Source of the DNA: Bacteroidota bacterium
Lineage (GTDB): Bacteria > Bacteroidota > Bacteroidia > Chitinophagales > Chitinophagaceae
Direction of reading: 5' to 3'
NCBI GenBank assembly: GCA_005884665.1
Contig: VBAT01000038.1
Location: forward strand, 29,253-93,252
Length of the DNA: 64,000 bases
Shown here: positions 9,009 through 16,914 of the stretch, piece after piece
Layout: each line of letters opens with the position of its first letter
Position numbering within the stretch: the first letter of the stretch is position 1
Program-made: the position numbers and the translations under genes
Notes under the pieces: generated by a model
Seen by the model: only the letters and a program-made list of their open reading frames with translations
What the model was told of the DNA's origin: nothing
Database searches by the model: none

Positions 9009-9998
9009 CTATCCCTGCCTTTCAATCATCTCCATGATCTCAATCAAACTGGCCTTACCCAACTCTTCTATCATCAGCCTGTCCTCTGTTTTTAGTTTGA
9101 ATAACCCGCCTGTATCCTGGCTGGCCTGCGCGGCAGTACGTATGCCAGGAATGACCACTGTGACTTCCTGGTAACTCAACACATAGCTCAATGCGAGCTC
9201 CGTTTTTGTACAGTTATACTTTTCACATAACGCCCATACAGGTTCCAATGCCCGCCCCGACTCATGAATTATTTCTTCGGTCAAACGGTTCTTGCGGTGA
9301 TCGTTATTGGCAAACGAAGCCTTATTATCAAATTTACCCGTCAGTAACCCGAATTGCAATGGCATTCTTGCGATAATTCCGTATCCTTTTGCACTGGCTC
9401 TTTTCACCAGTTCCAGCGATCGTTGATTGAGTATGTTTAGCACCAGTTGAAACCCGTGGCCAATACCATTATCCATGAGGTAATCAGCCTCCGGAGAGGG
9501 GTTAAAAGTATTCAGCGATAACCCCCAATACCTGATCTTGCCTTGTTGTAGTAAAACCTGCATGGCTTCGATGCATTCCCCTTGTTGCAAATGTTGAAGT
9601 CTTGCCGAATGCAACTGGTAATAATCAATTGTATCCCTTTGCAACCTGTGGAGGCTCTTGTCGCAGGCTTCGATAATATGGTTTTTAGAATAATCGCTAG
9701 TGAATTTTTCATTCTTTGACACATTTCCCACCTTGGTAGCAATGATCATCTTTGAATTCTTGCCGATCGTCTTGCCCAGCAACTCTTCCGAATGACCTAA
9801 CCCGTAGATATCGGCTGTATCAAAAAAATTGATACCCGCATCGATCGATACCTGGATGGCTTTGGCTGAAATTGAATCATCCGCTTCACCCCAGCCGATC
9901 GGTGTAGAACCGATCATGGCGCCCCCGCCAATAGCCCATGCACCAAAACCTACTTCACTTACAACAAGGTCAGTATTGCCGAATTTCCTGCACTGCAT
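9009..9998 (-). CDS. Aldo/keto reductase family oxidoreductase
   Basis: About 329 residues. The catalytic tetrad is visible: Asp and Tyr in FFDTADIYG, Lys in ATKVG and His in YYQLHS. NADPH-binding C-terminal segments follow ([11 protein letters not shown]). Starting at 9998 ([10 protein letters not shown]) gives the usual AKR N-terminus; another ATG lies two codons upstream. The family reduces aldehydes and ketones or oxidises sugar alcohols in the cytosol; the substrate cannot be told from sequence. It is divergent from the B12-binding protein gene, with about 58 bp between the starts. Confidence 0.88.
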   Translation of the reverse strand: MQCRKFGNTDLVVSEVGFGAWAIGGGAMIGSTPIGWGEADDSISAKAIQVSIDAGINFFDTADIYGLGHSEELLGKTIGKNSKMIIATKVGNVSKNEKFTSDYSKNHIIEACDKSLHRLQRDTIDYYQLHSARLQHLQQGECIEAMQVLLQQGKIRYWGLSLNTFNPSPEADYLMDNGIGHGFQLVLNILNQRSLELVKRASAKGYGIIARMPLQFGLLTGKFDNKASFANNDHRKNRLTEEIIHESGRALEPVWALCEKYNCTKTELALSYVLSYQEVTVVIPGIRTAAQASQDTGGLFKLKTEDRLMIEELGKASLIEIMEMIERQG

Positions 9999-10056
9999 TG
10001 ACACAATTTACAACGCTGTCCTGAAACAATGTATTTTCGTGACACAAGTTTTGCCA

Positions 10057-10464
10057 ATGAACAGACCTATCAGAGTTTTAGTTGCCAAAGTAGGACTGGA
10101 TGGACATGATCGTGGCGCGAAAGTGATTGCTACGGCCCTGAGAGACGCAGGCATGGAAGTTATTTATACGGGATTGCGACAAACTCCCGAGATGGTAGTG
10201 AATGCAGCCCTGCAGGAAGATGTGGATGCTATTGGCATCAGTATTCTCAGTGGTGCGCATATGACTGTTTTTCCAAGGATCATTCAACTGATGAAAGAAA
10301 AACAGCTAGATGATGTGTTGCTGACAGGTGGTGGCATTATCCCCGATGATGATATGCAGGCGTTAAATGCCCAGGGTGTTGGCCGTTTGTTTCCACCCGG
10401 CACCCCTACCACGGAAATAGCAGGATATATAACGACCTGGGTCGGAGAACACCGGTCCTTCTAA
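10057..10464 (+). CDS. Stand-alone cobalamin (B12)-binding protein, methylmalonyl-CoA mutase small-subunit type
   Basis: The 135-residue protein is a single B12-binding Rossmann-like domain. The base-off cobalamin motif D-x-H-x-x-G is present as DGHDRG, followed by SILSGAHM and [11 protein letters not shown]. This matches the C-terminal domain of methylmalonyl-CoA mutase and the small subunit of split acyl-CoA mutases. ATG 10057 is chosen because [12 protein letters not shown] follows five residues later; the frame runs 76 codons further upstream only as antisense to the reductase. A large catalytic partner is not in the window. The epimerase gene at 25343 belongs to the same pathway. Confidence 0.88.
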   Translation: MNRPIRVLVAKVGLDGHDRGAKVIATALRDAGMEVIYTGLRQTPEMVVNAALQEDVDAIGISILSGAHMTVFPRIIQLMKEKQLDDVLLTGGGIIPDDDMQALNAQGVGRLFPPGTPTTEIAGYITTWVGEHRSF

Positions 10465-10670
10465 TCTCTTCGCCCTCGTCTTCTCTTGTGAAATCTTCGA
10501 ACATCACGAAACCCTTAAACCTTTAAACCTTAAACCCCTGGTTCATCCTCCTTTTTCATTCTATCCAATCAATTCTTCTATTCATTGTATGAATTTTGCA
10601 TTCTGCGAATCCTTGCCGGGACATTCGCTGATCCTATTTTCTGCCACGGGATCCACATAGCAGTATTGCC

Positions 10671-10678
10671 TATTTTTG
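10671..10678 (+). promoter_or_regulatory. Promoter -7 element TATTTTTG for the enoyl-CoA hydratase gene
   Basis: A TAnnTTTG match ends 12 nt before ATG 10691. It overlaps the TTG codon of a longer frame, arguing for the ATG as the start. Confidence 0.55.
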
Positions 10679-10690
10679 GAAAAAATTGGT

Positions 10691-11464
10691 ATGTACAACA
10701 CGTTGCTTGTTTCCACGGAAAATGGCATATGCACGGTGGTTATTAACCGGCCAGACAAATTGAACGCATTGAATAAAGAGGTGTTCAATGACCTGGATAA
10801 ATTGTTCGATGATATCTACCACGACGACAAAGTTCAGTCGGTGATTATCACCGGGGCGGGCAGTAAAGCCTTCGTAGCTGGCGCCGACATTAGCGAATTT
10901 CTTGAACTGACTCCTGCACAGGCACCCGGTCTTGCACGACGTGGGCAAACTGTATTTGATAAAATAGAGAATTGTCCCAAACCTGTTGTTGCAGCGGTCA
11001 ATGGGTTTGCACTCGGCGGTGGTTGTGAGTTGGCACTGGCCTGTCATTTTATATATGCCAGCGAGACAGCTAAATTTGGTCAACCCGAGGTAAATCTTGG
11101 CCTTATCCCAGGCTATGGAGGCACGCAGCGGTTGACACAATCCTGCGGCAAAGGCAGGGCCATGGAATTGATCATGAGCGGCAAAATGATAGACGCAAAA
11201 AAGGCTTTTGAATACGGTATAATAAACGAAGTTACCGGGGCCGAAGAATTACTGGCTAAAGTAAAAGAAACATTGACACTTATTCAATCCAAGGCACCGG
11301 TAGCGGTCGCAAACGTGATTGAGTGCATTAACAATTTTGATCATACGCAGCAGGGGTATGATCTCGAAATAAAAAAATTCGGCGAGTGCTTTAATACAGA
11401 AGATATGAAAGAAGGCGCCTCTGCTTTTTTGGAAAAAAGAAAGCCAGATTTCAAAGGTAAATAG
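10691..11464 (+). CDS. Enoyl-CoA hydratase/isomerase family protein
   Basis: This 257-residue crotonase has both catalytic glutamates of true hydratases, in GGGCELA and GQPEVNLG. It also has the oxyanion-hole segments AGADI and ALGGG, and the PGYGGTQRL helix. It should hydrate 2-enoyl-CoA to 3-hydroxyacyl-CoA in fatty-acid or amino-acid breakdown. ATG 10691 fits the family N-terminus (the segment T-V-V-I-N-R-P-D-K-L-N-A-L follows). It lies between the B12-binding protein gene and fumC, all on the plus strand, but the 226-bp gap upstream and the gene's own promoter suggest separate transcripts. Confidence 0.92.
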   Translation: MYNTLLVSTENGICTVVINRPDKLNALNKEVFNDLDKLFDDIYHDDKVQSVIITGAGSKAFVAGADISEFLELTPAQAPGLARRGQTVFDKIENCPKPVVAAVNGFALGGGCELALACHFIYASETAKFGQPEVNLGLIPGYGGTQRLTQSCGKGRAMELIMSGKMIDAKKAFEYGIINEVTGAEELLAKVKETLTLIQSKAPVAVANVIECINNFDHTQQGYDLEIKKFGECFNTEDMKEGASAFLEKRKPDFKGK

Positions 11465-11509
11465 CGCTTCCCGGAAACCGCTCAGCAGGTAATAAAGCCT
11501 GAATTCCTC

Positions 11510-11517
11510 TACCTTTG
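11510..11517 (+). promoter_or_regulatory. Promoter -7 element TACCTTTG for fumC
   Basis: A TAnnTTTG match ends 17 nt before the ATG of fumC. Confidence 0.55.
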
Positions 11518-11534
11518 CTGCTCAATTTTTTAAG

Positions 11535-12932
11535 ATGGAATACCGGATCGAGAAAGATACTATGGGCGAAGTAAAAGTGCCTGCAGAAGCATATTATGGC
11601 GCCCAGACTCAAAGAAGTATAGAGAACTTTAAAATCGCGCAGGACATCAACAGGATGCCTAAAGAGATCATACGGGCATTTGCCTATCTCAAAAAAGCGG
11701 CAGCCATCACCAATCTTGAAGCTGGTGTTTTACCAAAAAATAAATCTGTGCTCATTGGCAAGGTCTGCGACGAGATCCTGAAAGGAAAGCTGGACGACTA
11801 TTTTCCTTTGGTTGTTTGGCAAACAGGCAGTGGTACTCAGAGCAACATGAACGTGAACGAAGTGATTGCCTATCGCGGCCATGTTTTAAAAGGCGGCAAA
11901 TTGACCGATAAAGAAAAATTTTTACACCCGAACGATGATGTAAACAAATCCCAGTCCTCCAATGATACTTTCCCGACAGCCATGCATATTGCTGCCTATA
12001 AAATCCTTGTAGAAACGACTATCCCCGGGATTAAGCTCCTAAGGGATACTTTGGCCAGGAAGAGCAAGCAATTCATGAAGGTTGTCAAGATCGGGCGAAC
12101 TCATTTTATGGATGCGACACCATTGACACTGGGACAGGAATTGAGCGGCTATGTTTCCCAACTGGATCACGGATTGAAGGCGATCAAAAACACTTTACCG
12201 CACCTGAGCGAGTTGGCCTTGGGAGGCACAGCTGTAGGAACAGGTATCAACACTCCGGATGGTTATGCTGGAAATGTAGCAAACCATATTGCTGCGCTAA
12301 CCGGCCTTCCATTTATAACTGCAGACAATAAATTTGAGTCCCTGGCGGCACACGATGCAATTGTAGAAGCGCATGGCGCTTTAAAAACAATTGCGGTGAG
12401 CCTGATGAAAATAGCCAACGATATTCGCATGCTCTCTTCGGGACCGAGGGCCGGCATCGGGGAAATCCATATCCCGGACAATGAACCGGGCTCTTCTATT
12501 ATGCCCGGAAAAGTAAATCCCACCCAGTGTGAAGCCCTGACTATGATTGCTGCCCAGGTGCTGGGAAATGACGTAGCTATTAATGTGGGAGGCGCTATGG
12601 GTCATTTTGAACTAAATGTTTTCAAACCTGTAATGATCTTTAATTTTCTACATAGTGCCCGGTTGATTGGTGATGGCTGTGTATCATTTAACGACAAATG
12701 CGCGGCAGGAATCGAACCTATCGAAGCGAATATCAAAAAGCATGTAGACAACTCATTGATGCTGGTCACCGCGTTGAATACAAAAATCGGGTACTACAAA
12801 GCAGCTGAAATTGCGCAAAAAGCCCACCGGCAGGGAACGACCCTGAAAGAAATGGCTGTAAAGCTTGGCTATCTTACGCCTGATGAGTTTGATAAATGGG
12901 TAGTTCCAGAGAAAATGGTAGGCAAAATGTAA
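11535..12932 (+). CDS. fumC: Class II fumarate hydratase
   Basis: The 465-residue length and the signature [11 protein letters not shown] are diagnostic for the fumarase/aspartase superfamily. The N-terminal [18 protein letters not shown], the substrate segments [10 protein letters not shown] and [11 protein letters not shown], and [10 protein letters not shown] identify fumarase C rather than aspartase. It interconverts fumarate and malate in the TCA cycle, without an Fe-S cluster, as a cytosolic tetramer. No clear terminator follows; a small hypothetical gene starts 152 bp downstream. Confidence 0.96.
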   Translation: MEYRIEKDTMGEVKVPAEAYYGAQTQRSIENFKIAQDINRMPKEIIRAFAYLKKAAAITNLEAGVLPKNKSVLIGKVCDEILKGKLDDYFPLVVWQTGSGTQSNMNVNEVIAYRGHVLKGGKLTDKEKFLHPNDDVNKSQSSNDTFPTAMHIAAYKILVETTIPGIKLLRDTLARKSKQFMKVVKIGRTHFMDATPLTLGQELSGYVSQLDHGLKAIKNTLPHLSELALGGTAVGTGINTPDGYAGNVANHIAALTGLPFITADNKFESLAAHDAIVEAHGALKTIAVSLMKIANDIRMLSSGPRAGIGEIHIPDNEPGSSIMPGKVNPTQCEALTMIAAQVLGNDVAINVGGAMGHFELNVFKPVMIFNFLHSARLIGDGCVSFNDKCAAGIEPIEANIKKHVDNSLMLVTALNTKIGYYKAAEIAQKAHRQGTTLKEMAVKLGYLTPDEFDKWVVPEKMVGKM

Positions 12933-13084
12933 CATATATCGGAAAACCCCTTCGTAAAAAAACGGCAAAGACAGTATTTCCCATATTTTTCTATCCGTGT
13001 ACTTGAATGCTATCGACCTGGAGGCTATTTTAGTGCTGTAATCCCAATCCTTAAAAAAACAAAAACAAATAATCCCAACACGCT

Positions 13085-13348
13085 ATGAAAAATACTGTCA
13101 GGTCTCCTTTTTATTTTTCTGCCTATCCCTTAAAAGCGATTTCCGGGACGGCGACGGTCACAAAAGATCAGGGTTCGCCTTATTTAAGAGCGATCCTTTC
13201 CGGAAAGGCAAAGACAGCCAAACGTGCCAGGATATTTCCAATGATCAATCCTTATACCAAGCAATCTGGTCCAATTCCTTTCGAGGAAGGTAAGCTGCCT
13301 AAGGATATCGAACTCGTAGAAAAGGAATGGTTTAACAACTACGAGTAA
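13085..13348 (+). CDS. Small hypothetical protein (87 aa)
   Basis: I do not recognise a family. The predicted protein is basic in its middle (GKAKTAKRAR) and acidic at the end (ELVEKEWFNNYE), with no signal peptide or membrane segment. It has its own ATG, balanced codon use and no competing frame, so it is probably real. It stands alone between fumC and the T9SS cargo gene. Confidence 0.5.
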   Translation: MKNTVRSPFYFSAYPLKAISGTATVTKDQGSPYLRAILSGKAKTAKRARIFPMINPYTKQSGPIPFEEGKLPKDIELVEKEWFNNYE

Positions 13349-13612
13349 ATCACCAAACATACAGCGGATTCCCAGGCGGCCATCGCCATTTTAAGCAGCG
13401 AATGATAAATTCGGGTATCAATACAATACACCGGTTATAATTCCGTTTAGAATGCTGGCGCAAAATTCAGGTACCCTAGTTCTCCACCCTTGCCTGAAAT
13501 GAACAAGTTATGTTCCTGGTGCAGGTAGTATTACTGGCAAATAGCTGGTAAATCTGCTATTGATTGAGGATTTGAATTGGCCTACTTTTAGGACAACTAA
13601 AATCCATACCAT

Positions 13613-15964
13613 TTGAAACCCTTTGTACCCTTCACGAACATAGTGAGAATTGGCGTTACACTAGTAAGGTGTTTCTTTTCATGCGTCCTGTTCTCATTAT
13701 TTATTCCCCAGCAGTTGCATTCGCAGACTGTAACTACCGGTAAAAGTTATATTAACATCTCGCGTCCCAATGGCGGAACATTCCTGCCGGGTGATACGAT
13801 TGAAGTTAGAGCAACCATTGCCGTGACTGGGGGTAGCAACACAGCTACAACACGAATAAACTCTATCCGGTATAATGATACTATCAATATTGCCAAGCTT
13901 ACGTACCTGACGGGCTCGTTGAAAATGCTTAATAACGAGGGTAGACCTCAGCGAAGCTTTTCCGATGCCGCGGATACAGACTCGGCAAATATTGACATTC
14001 CGACCGGTCGATTACGGTTTAATATCGGCGCCACTTCTGGTGCCTGCAACGTACTCACTCAGGGAACCTCTATAACCAACGCCGGATTTTTATGGGGAGC
14101 CCTGATGCCTACTTTCTACGGTAGCTCATGTATACGTGTATTTGTATACCGCGCACAGATTAAAAATGCCGCCGCAATTGTTGACATCGACACCACGGTG
14201 TTATTGAGCTCCGGGAATTTCCGGTACCGGTTTGGAAGTAGCTCTGTCGATTCTCTTTCTAATTTTTCAGTCTATAAAATAAAAATCGCACCTGACTATG
14301 GCTTGTGCACAAATGCTATTGGGACGAACGCACTGATCTCCGAATCGGGAGGGACATTTGGTAGCGGTCACAATAAGAACCGTATAACAAACTCGCCCTT
14401 GGTGCCATTACCGTACACCCGAAAGATGTTTACCAACGGTGCGCCTAACGATAACTTCTATGGTCTTGCCAATAATACCAGCGGTACCTGGTCAACCAAT
14501 CCCAACTTGTCGCAGCCAAATGCTGCCCGTGTATTTAATATATGGGATATCATGGGAGACCATACCGGCGCCGCAATCCCGGCAAACGGGAATCTTCCTA
14601 CAGATACCACGGTTGCAGGACGTATCGGAGGATACGCGTTGATCATTAATGCCAGCTATGAAACCAACAGGGCATTTGATCAAACCATCACCAACTTGTG
14701 CGAGAATACTTACTATGAATTTGCGGCCTGGTTTAAAAACATATGCAGGAGATGTGGTTGCGACTCGACCGGTAAAGGCGCCGGAAGCGCAGGTTATGTT
14801 CCCGGGCCCGGAAATGACTCTTCTGGAGTACGCCCCAATCTTTCGTTTACGATAAACGGGGAGGAATATTATACTAGTGGTAATTTAAAATACGATGGCT
14901 ACTGGGTAAAAAAAGGTTTCGTGTACAGGACAAAAGCCGGGCAAACTTCTATGAATGTAACCATTCGTAATAATGCTCCGGGTGGTGGTGGTAATGACTG
15001 GGCGATCGATGATATTGCGATTGCTACCTGTTTGCCCAACATGAAGTATTCACCTTCGATTACACCTACAATTTGTTCGGGAAATGCCGCTACCATAAAC
15101 GATACGGTAAGATCATTTTTCAATAACTATACTTATTACAAATGGCAGCGGAGCACGGACGGTGGTGTGACCTGGGTCGATGTTACAGCTCCAATAGGTC
15201 CTGTTGTTCCCGTATGGAATGGAACGGCCTGGGAGTATGTTTCTTCCTACACCATACCGCCTGCCTTCACAACAGTTGCAAATTCCGGCAATAAATACAG
15301 GGTGGTCGTAGCTACTTCATTAACCAATTTATCTGACGTCAACTGCCGGTCGACCGATCCGACTACAATCGTTACGATTAACGTCATTAACTGTGGACCG
15401 CCGTTGAGTACTACGCTGATAGCGTTTACCGGTAAATTAACAAACGGTAAGGCAACACTTAAATGGTCAACCAATACCGAAACTGAACCTTTCTATTTCG
15501 ATATTGAAAGAAGTTATAACGGTACTGATTTTTCGATCATCGGAACCATCAATAGCGCCAATAATCCGGGCGCCGTTCAGAACAACTATAGTTTCCTGGA
15601 TCCGGACAACATAAACGGGAAAGCATTTTATCGCATCGTCATGAGAACAAATGACGGTCAGAAGGACTATTCCAGGACGCTCCAATTGACATCGGCCACC
15701 GAAACATTTTCGTTTTCATCGGTGATCAATCCTTTTGTCAATGCTCTTTTATTTGACGTGGTATCTGCGAAAGATGGAGTGGCTAAGGCAGAGCTGATAG
15801 ATCAGTTCGGCAAACCCGTTAAGAACAAATCGTTTGATATCAACAGCGGGGTAAACCAGCTGACGTTTGATAATACATCTGCACTGGCACCTGGCATTTA
15901 TATATTGCGGGTTGAAATGGCTGGGACATCTATTTATAAGAGAGTAATGAAACAAAACCATTAA
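13613..15964 (+). CDS. Secreted protein with T9SS type A sorting domain
   Basis: 783 residues starting at a TTG codon (MKPFVPF); no in-frame ATG occurs before the signal peptide, whose hydrophobic core ends at LHSQ. The middle (about 340-480) has a cysteine cluster (ICRRCGCDS) and an ENTYYEFAAWFKN / NDWAIDDIAI pattern like carbohydrate-binding-type beta sandwiches. Residues about 600-697 form the fibronectin-like module common in such cargo (LKWSTNTETEPFYFDIERS). The last about 80 residues (FGKPV, LAPGIYILRVE, Y-K-R-V-M-K) are a type A sorting domain. It is expected to be exported by the T9SS and displayed or released; its activity is unknown. A strong terminator follows. Confidence 0.85.
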   Translation: MKPFVPFTNIVRIGVTLVRCFFSCVLFSLFIPQQLHSQTVTTGKSYINISRPNGGTFLPGDTIEVRATIAVTGGSNTATTRINSIRYNDTINIAKLTYLTGSLKMLNNEGRPQRSFSDAADTDSANIDIPTGRLRFNIGATSGACNVLTQGTSITNAGFLWGALMPTFYGSSCIRVFVYRAQIKNAAAIVDIDTTVLLSSGNFRYRFGSSSVDSLSNFSVYKIKIAPDYGLCTNAIGTNALISESGGTFGSGHNKNRITNSPLVPLPYTRKMFTNGAPNDNFYGLANNTSGTWSTNPNLSQPNAARVFNIWDIMGDHTGAAIPANGNLPTDTTVAGRIGGYALIINASYETNRAFDQTITNLCENTYYEFAAWFKNICRRCGCDSTGKGAGSAGYVPGPGNDSSGVRPNLSFTINGEEYYTSGNLKYDGYWVKKGFVYRTKAGQTSMNVTIRNNAPGGGGNDWAIDDIAIATCLPNMKYSPSITPTICSGNAATINDTVRSFFNNYTYYKWQRSTDGGVTWVDVTAPIGPVVPVWNGTAWEYVSSYTIPPAFTTVANSGNKYRVVVATSLTNLSDVNCRSTDPTTIVTINVINCGPPLSTTLIAFTGKLTNGKATLKWSTNTETEPFYFDIERSYNGTDFSIIGTINSANNPGAVQNNYSFLDPDNINGKAFYRIVMRTNDGQKDYSRTLQLTSATETFSFSSVINPFVNALLFDVVSAKDGVAKAELIDQFGKPVKNKSFDINSGVNQLTFDNTSALAPGIYILRVEMAGTSIYKRVMKQNH

Positions 15965-15994
15965 TAAACTCGGTAGTCTTTTCCCAATAGTTTT

Positions 15995-16047
15995 GCCCGG
16001 GACGCACAAATGGATAACTCCTCCGTGCTTCCCGGGCTTTATTTTTT
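15995..16047 (+). terminator. Rho-independent terminator between convergent genes
   Basis: GCCCGGG (15995-16001) pairs with CCCGGGC (16031-16037), with GCAC/GTGC pairing inside. On the plus strand it is followed by TTTATTTTTT, so it ends the T9SS cargo transcript. Confidence 0.8.
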
Positions 16048-16080
16048 GTCGCTATTGCCTTGAATAACTGGCCCGGCAAA

Positions 16081-16824
16081 TCAAAGCACCTGTACTTTAT
16101 CGCTGATCTCGGCGCTTGTTTCAATGGTAGAATGCGTGTCGGGCGTCTGTTTTTTAAAAAATCTCTTCTGGAAAATCAACAAAGTGATAACACCGACAGA
16201 AATGGATGCATCGGCTATATTGAAGATTGGACTGAAAAAGTCAAAATGGTCACCTCCTATGAACGGGAACCAACTGGGAAATTGTGCGTCGCGGATAACA
16301 GGGAAATAGAGCATATCCACAACCCGTCCATGCAAAAAACCTGCATATCCGTGCGCAGGGAAAATAGTAGCCACATAATGATACCCATCACCTGTCGGGC
16401 TTTCATCAAAGATCATCCCATAAAACATGCTGTCAAGAAGATTACCCAATGCACCGGCATAGATAAGAGCGGCACAAACAATGAATCCCCTGCTGTAATT
16501 TTTCTTAATTATTTTACCAAGATACCAGGTTCCGAATATCACGGCTACCAGGCGGAACAAAGTAAGGATCATTTTTCCCCAGTCCCCACCGAATTCCCAG
16601 CCCCAGGCCATTCCTTTATTCTCAATAAAAAAAAGTTTGAACCAATTTAACCCGGTTATCTCCGTATCGCCATAGGGATAATGCGTCTTGATCCATATTT
16701 TCAAAGTCTGGTCCGCGACTATGATCAGGCCAATAATGAGGACGATTTTTTTAAGCTTCACCGGGGGCTGTTTAGTCGGCAAATATAACCCAAAAGCAGA
16801 AAGTGAAAGGATAAAAGAAGTCAT
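16081..16824 (-). CDS. lspA: Lipoprotein signal peptidase (signal peptidase II)
   Basis: About 247 residues with four membrane segments. The two catalytic aspartates are in GALGNLLDSM and FNIADASIS, and ENKGMAWGW fits the conserved substrate-loop block. The long periplasmic insertion between the membrane segments is usual in Bacteroidota LspA. It cleaves diacylglyceryl-prolipoproteins before the lipobox cysteine and would serve the several lipoproteins seen here. The start is ambiguous: ATG 16824, or GTG 16761 just before KLKKIVLIIGLII. It is separated from murF-alr by a short-repeat tract. Confidence 0.93.
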   Translation of the reverse strand: MTSFILSLSAFGLYLPTKQPPVKLKKIVLIIGLIIVADQTLKIWIKTHYPYGDTEITGLNWFKLFFIENKGMAWGWEFGGDWGKMILTLFRLVAVIFGTWYLGKIIKKNYSRGFIVCAALIYAGALGNLLDSMFYGMIFDESPTGDGYHYVATIFPAHGYAGFLHGRVVDMLYFPVIRDAQFPSWFPFIGGDHFDFFSPIFNIADASISVGVITLLIFQKRFFKKQTPDTHSTIETSAEISDKVQVL

Positions 16825-16827
16825 AAA

Positions 16828-16914
16828 AGTGAACGGGTCATACGAGTCATACAGGTCATATCAGTCAGGGTGCAGCCATTGACTTATTTGACTCCTTTGA
16901 CTTATCTGACTCTC
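16828..16914. repeat. Degenerate short-word repeat tract (GTCATA / TGACT)
   Basis: Four GTCA(TA) words spaced about 9-10 bp apart are followed by four TGACT words with similar spacing, making a mirrored, imperfect inverted array that fills the whole gap between murF-alr and lspA. No gene is present. Confidence 0.7.

Noticed and set aside
8915-9037. A 40-codon Lys-rich frame before the reductase stop
   Set aside because: It overlaps the reductase 3' end, has no recognisable motif and lies in apparently decayed sequence.
9829-10056. N-terminal extension of the B12-binding protein
   Set aside because: This part is the complement of the aldo/keto reductase coding sequence; family proteins begin at [11 protein letters not shown].
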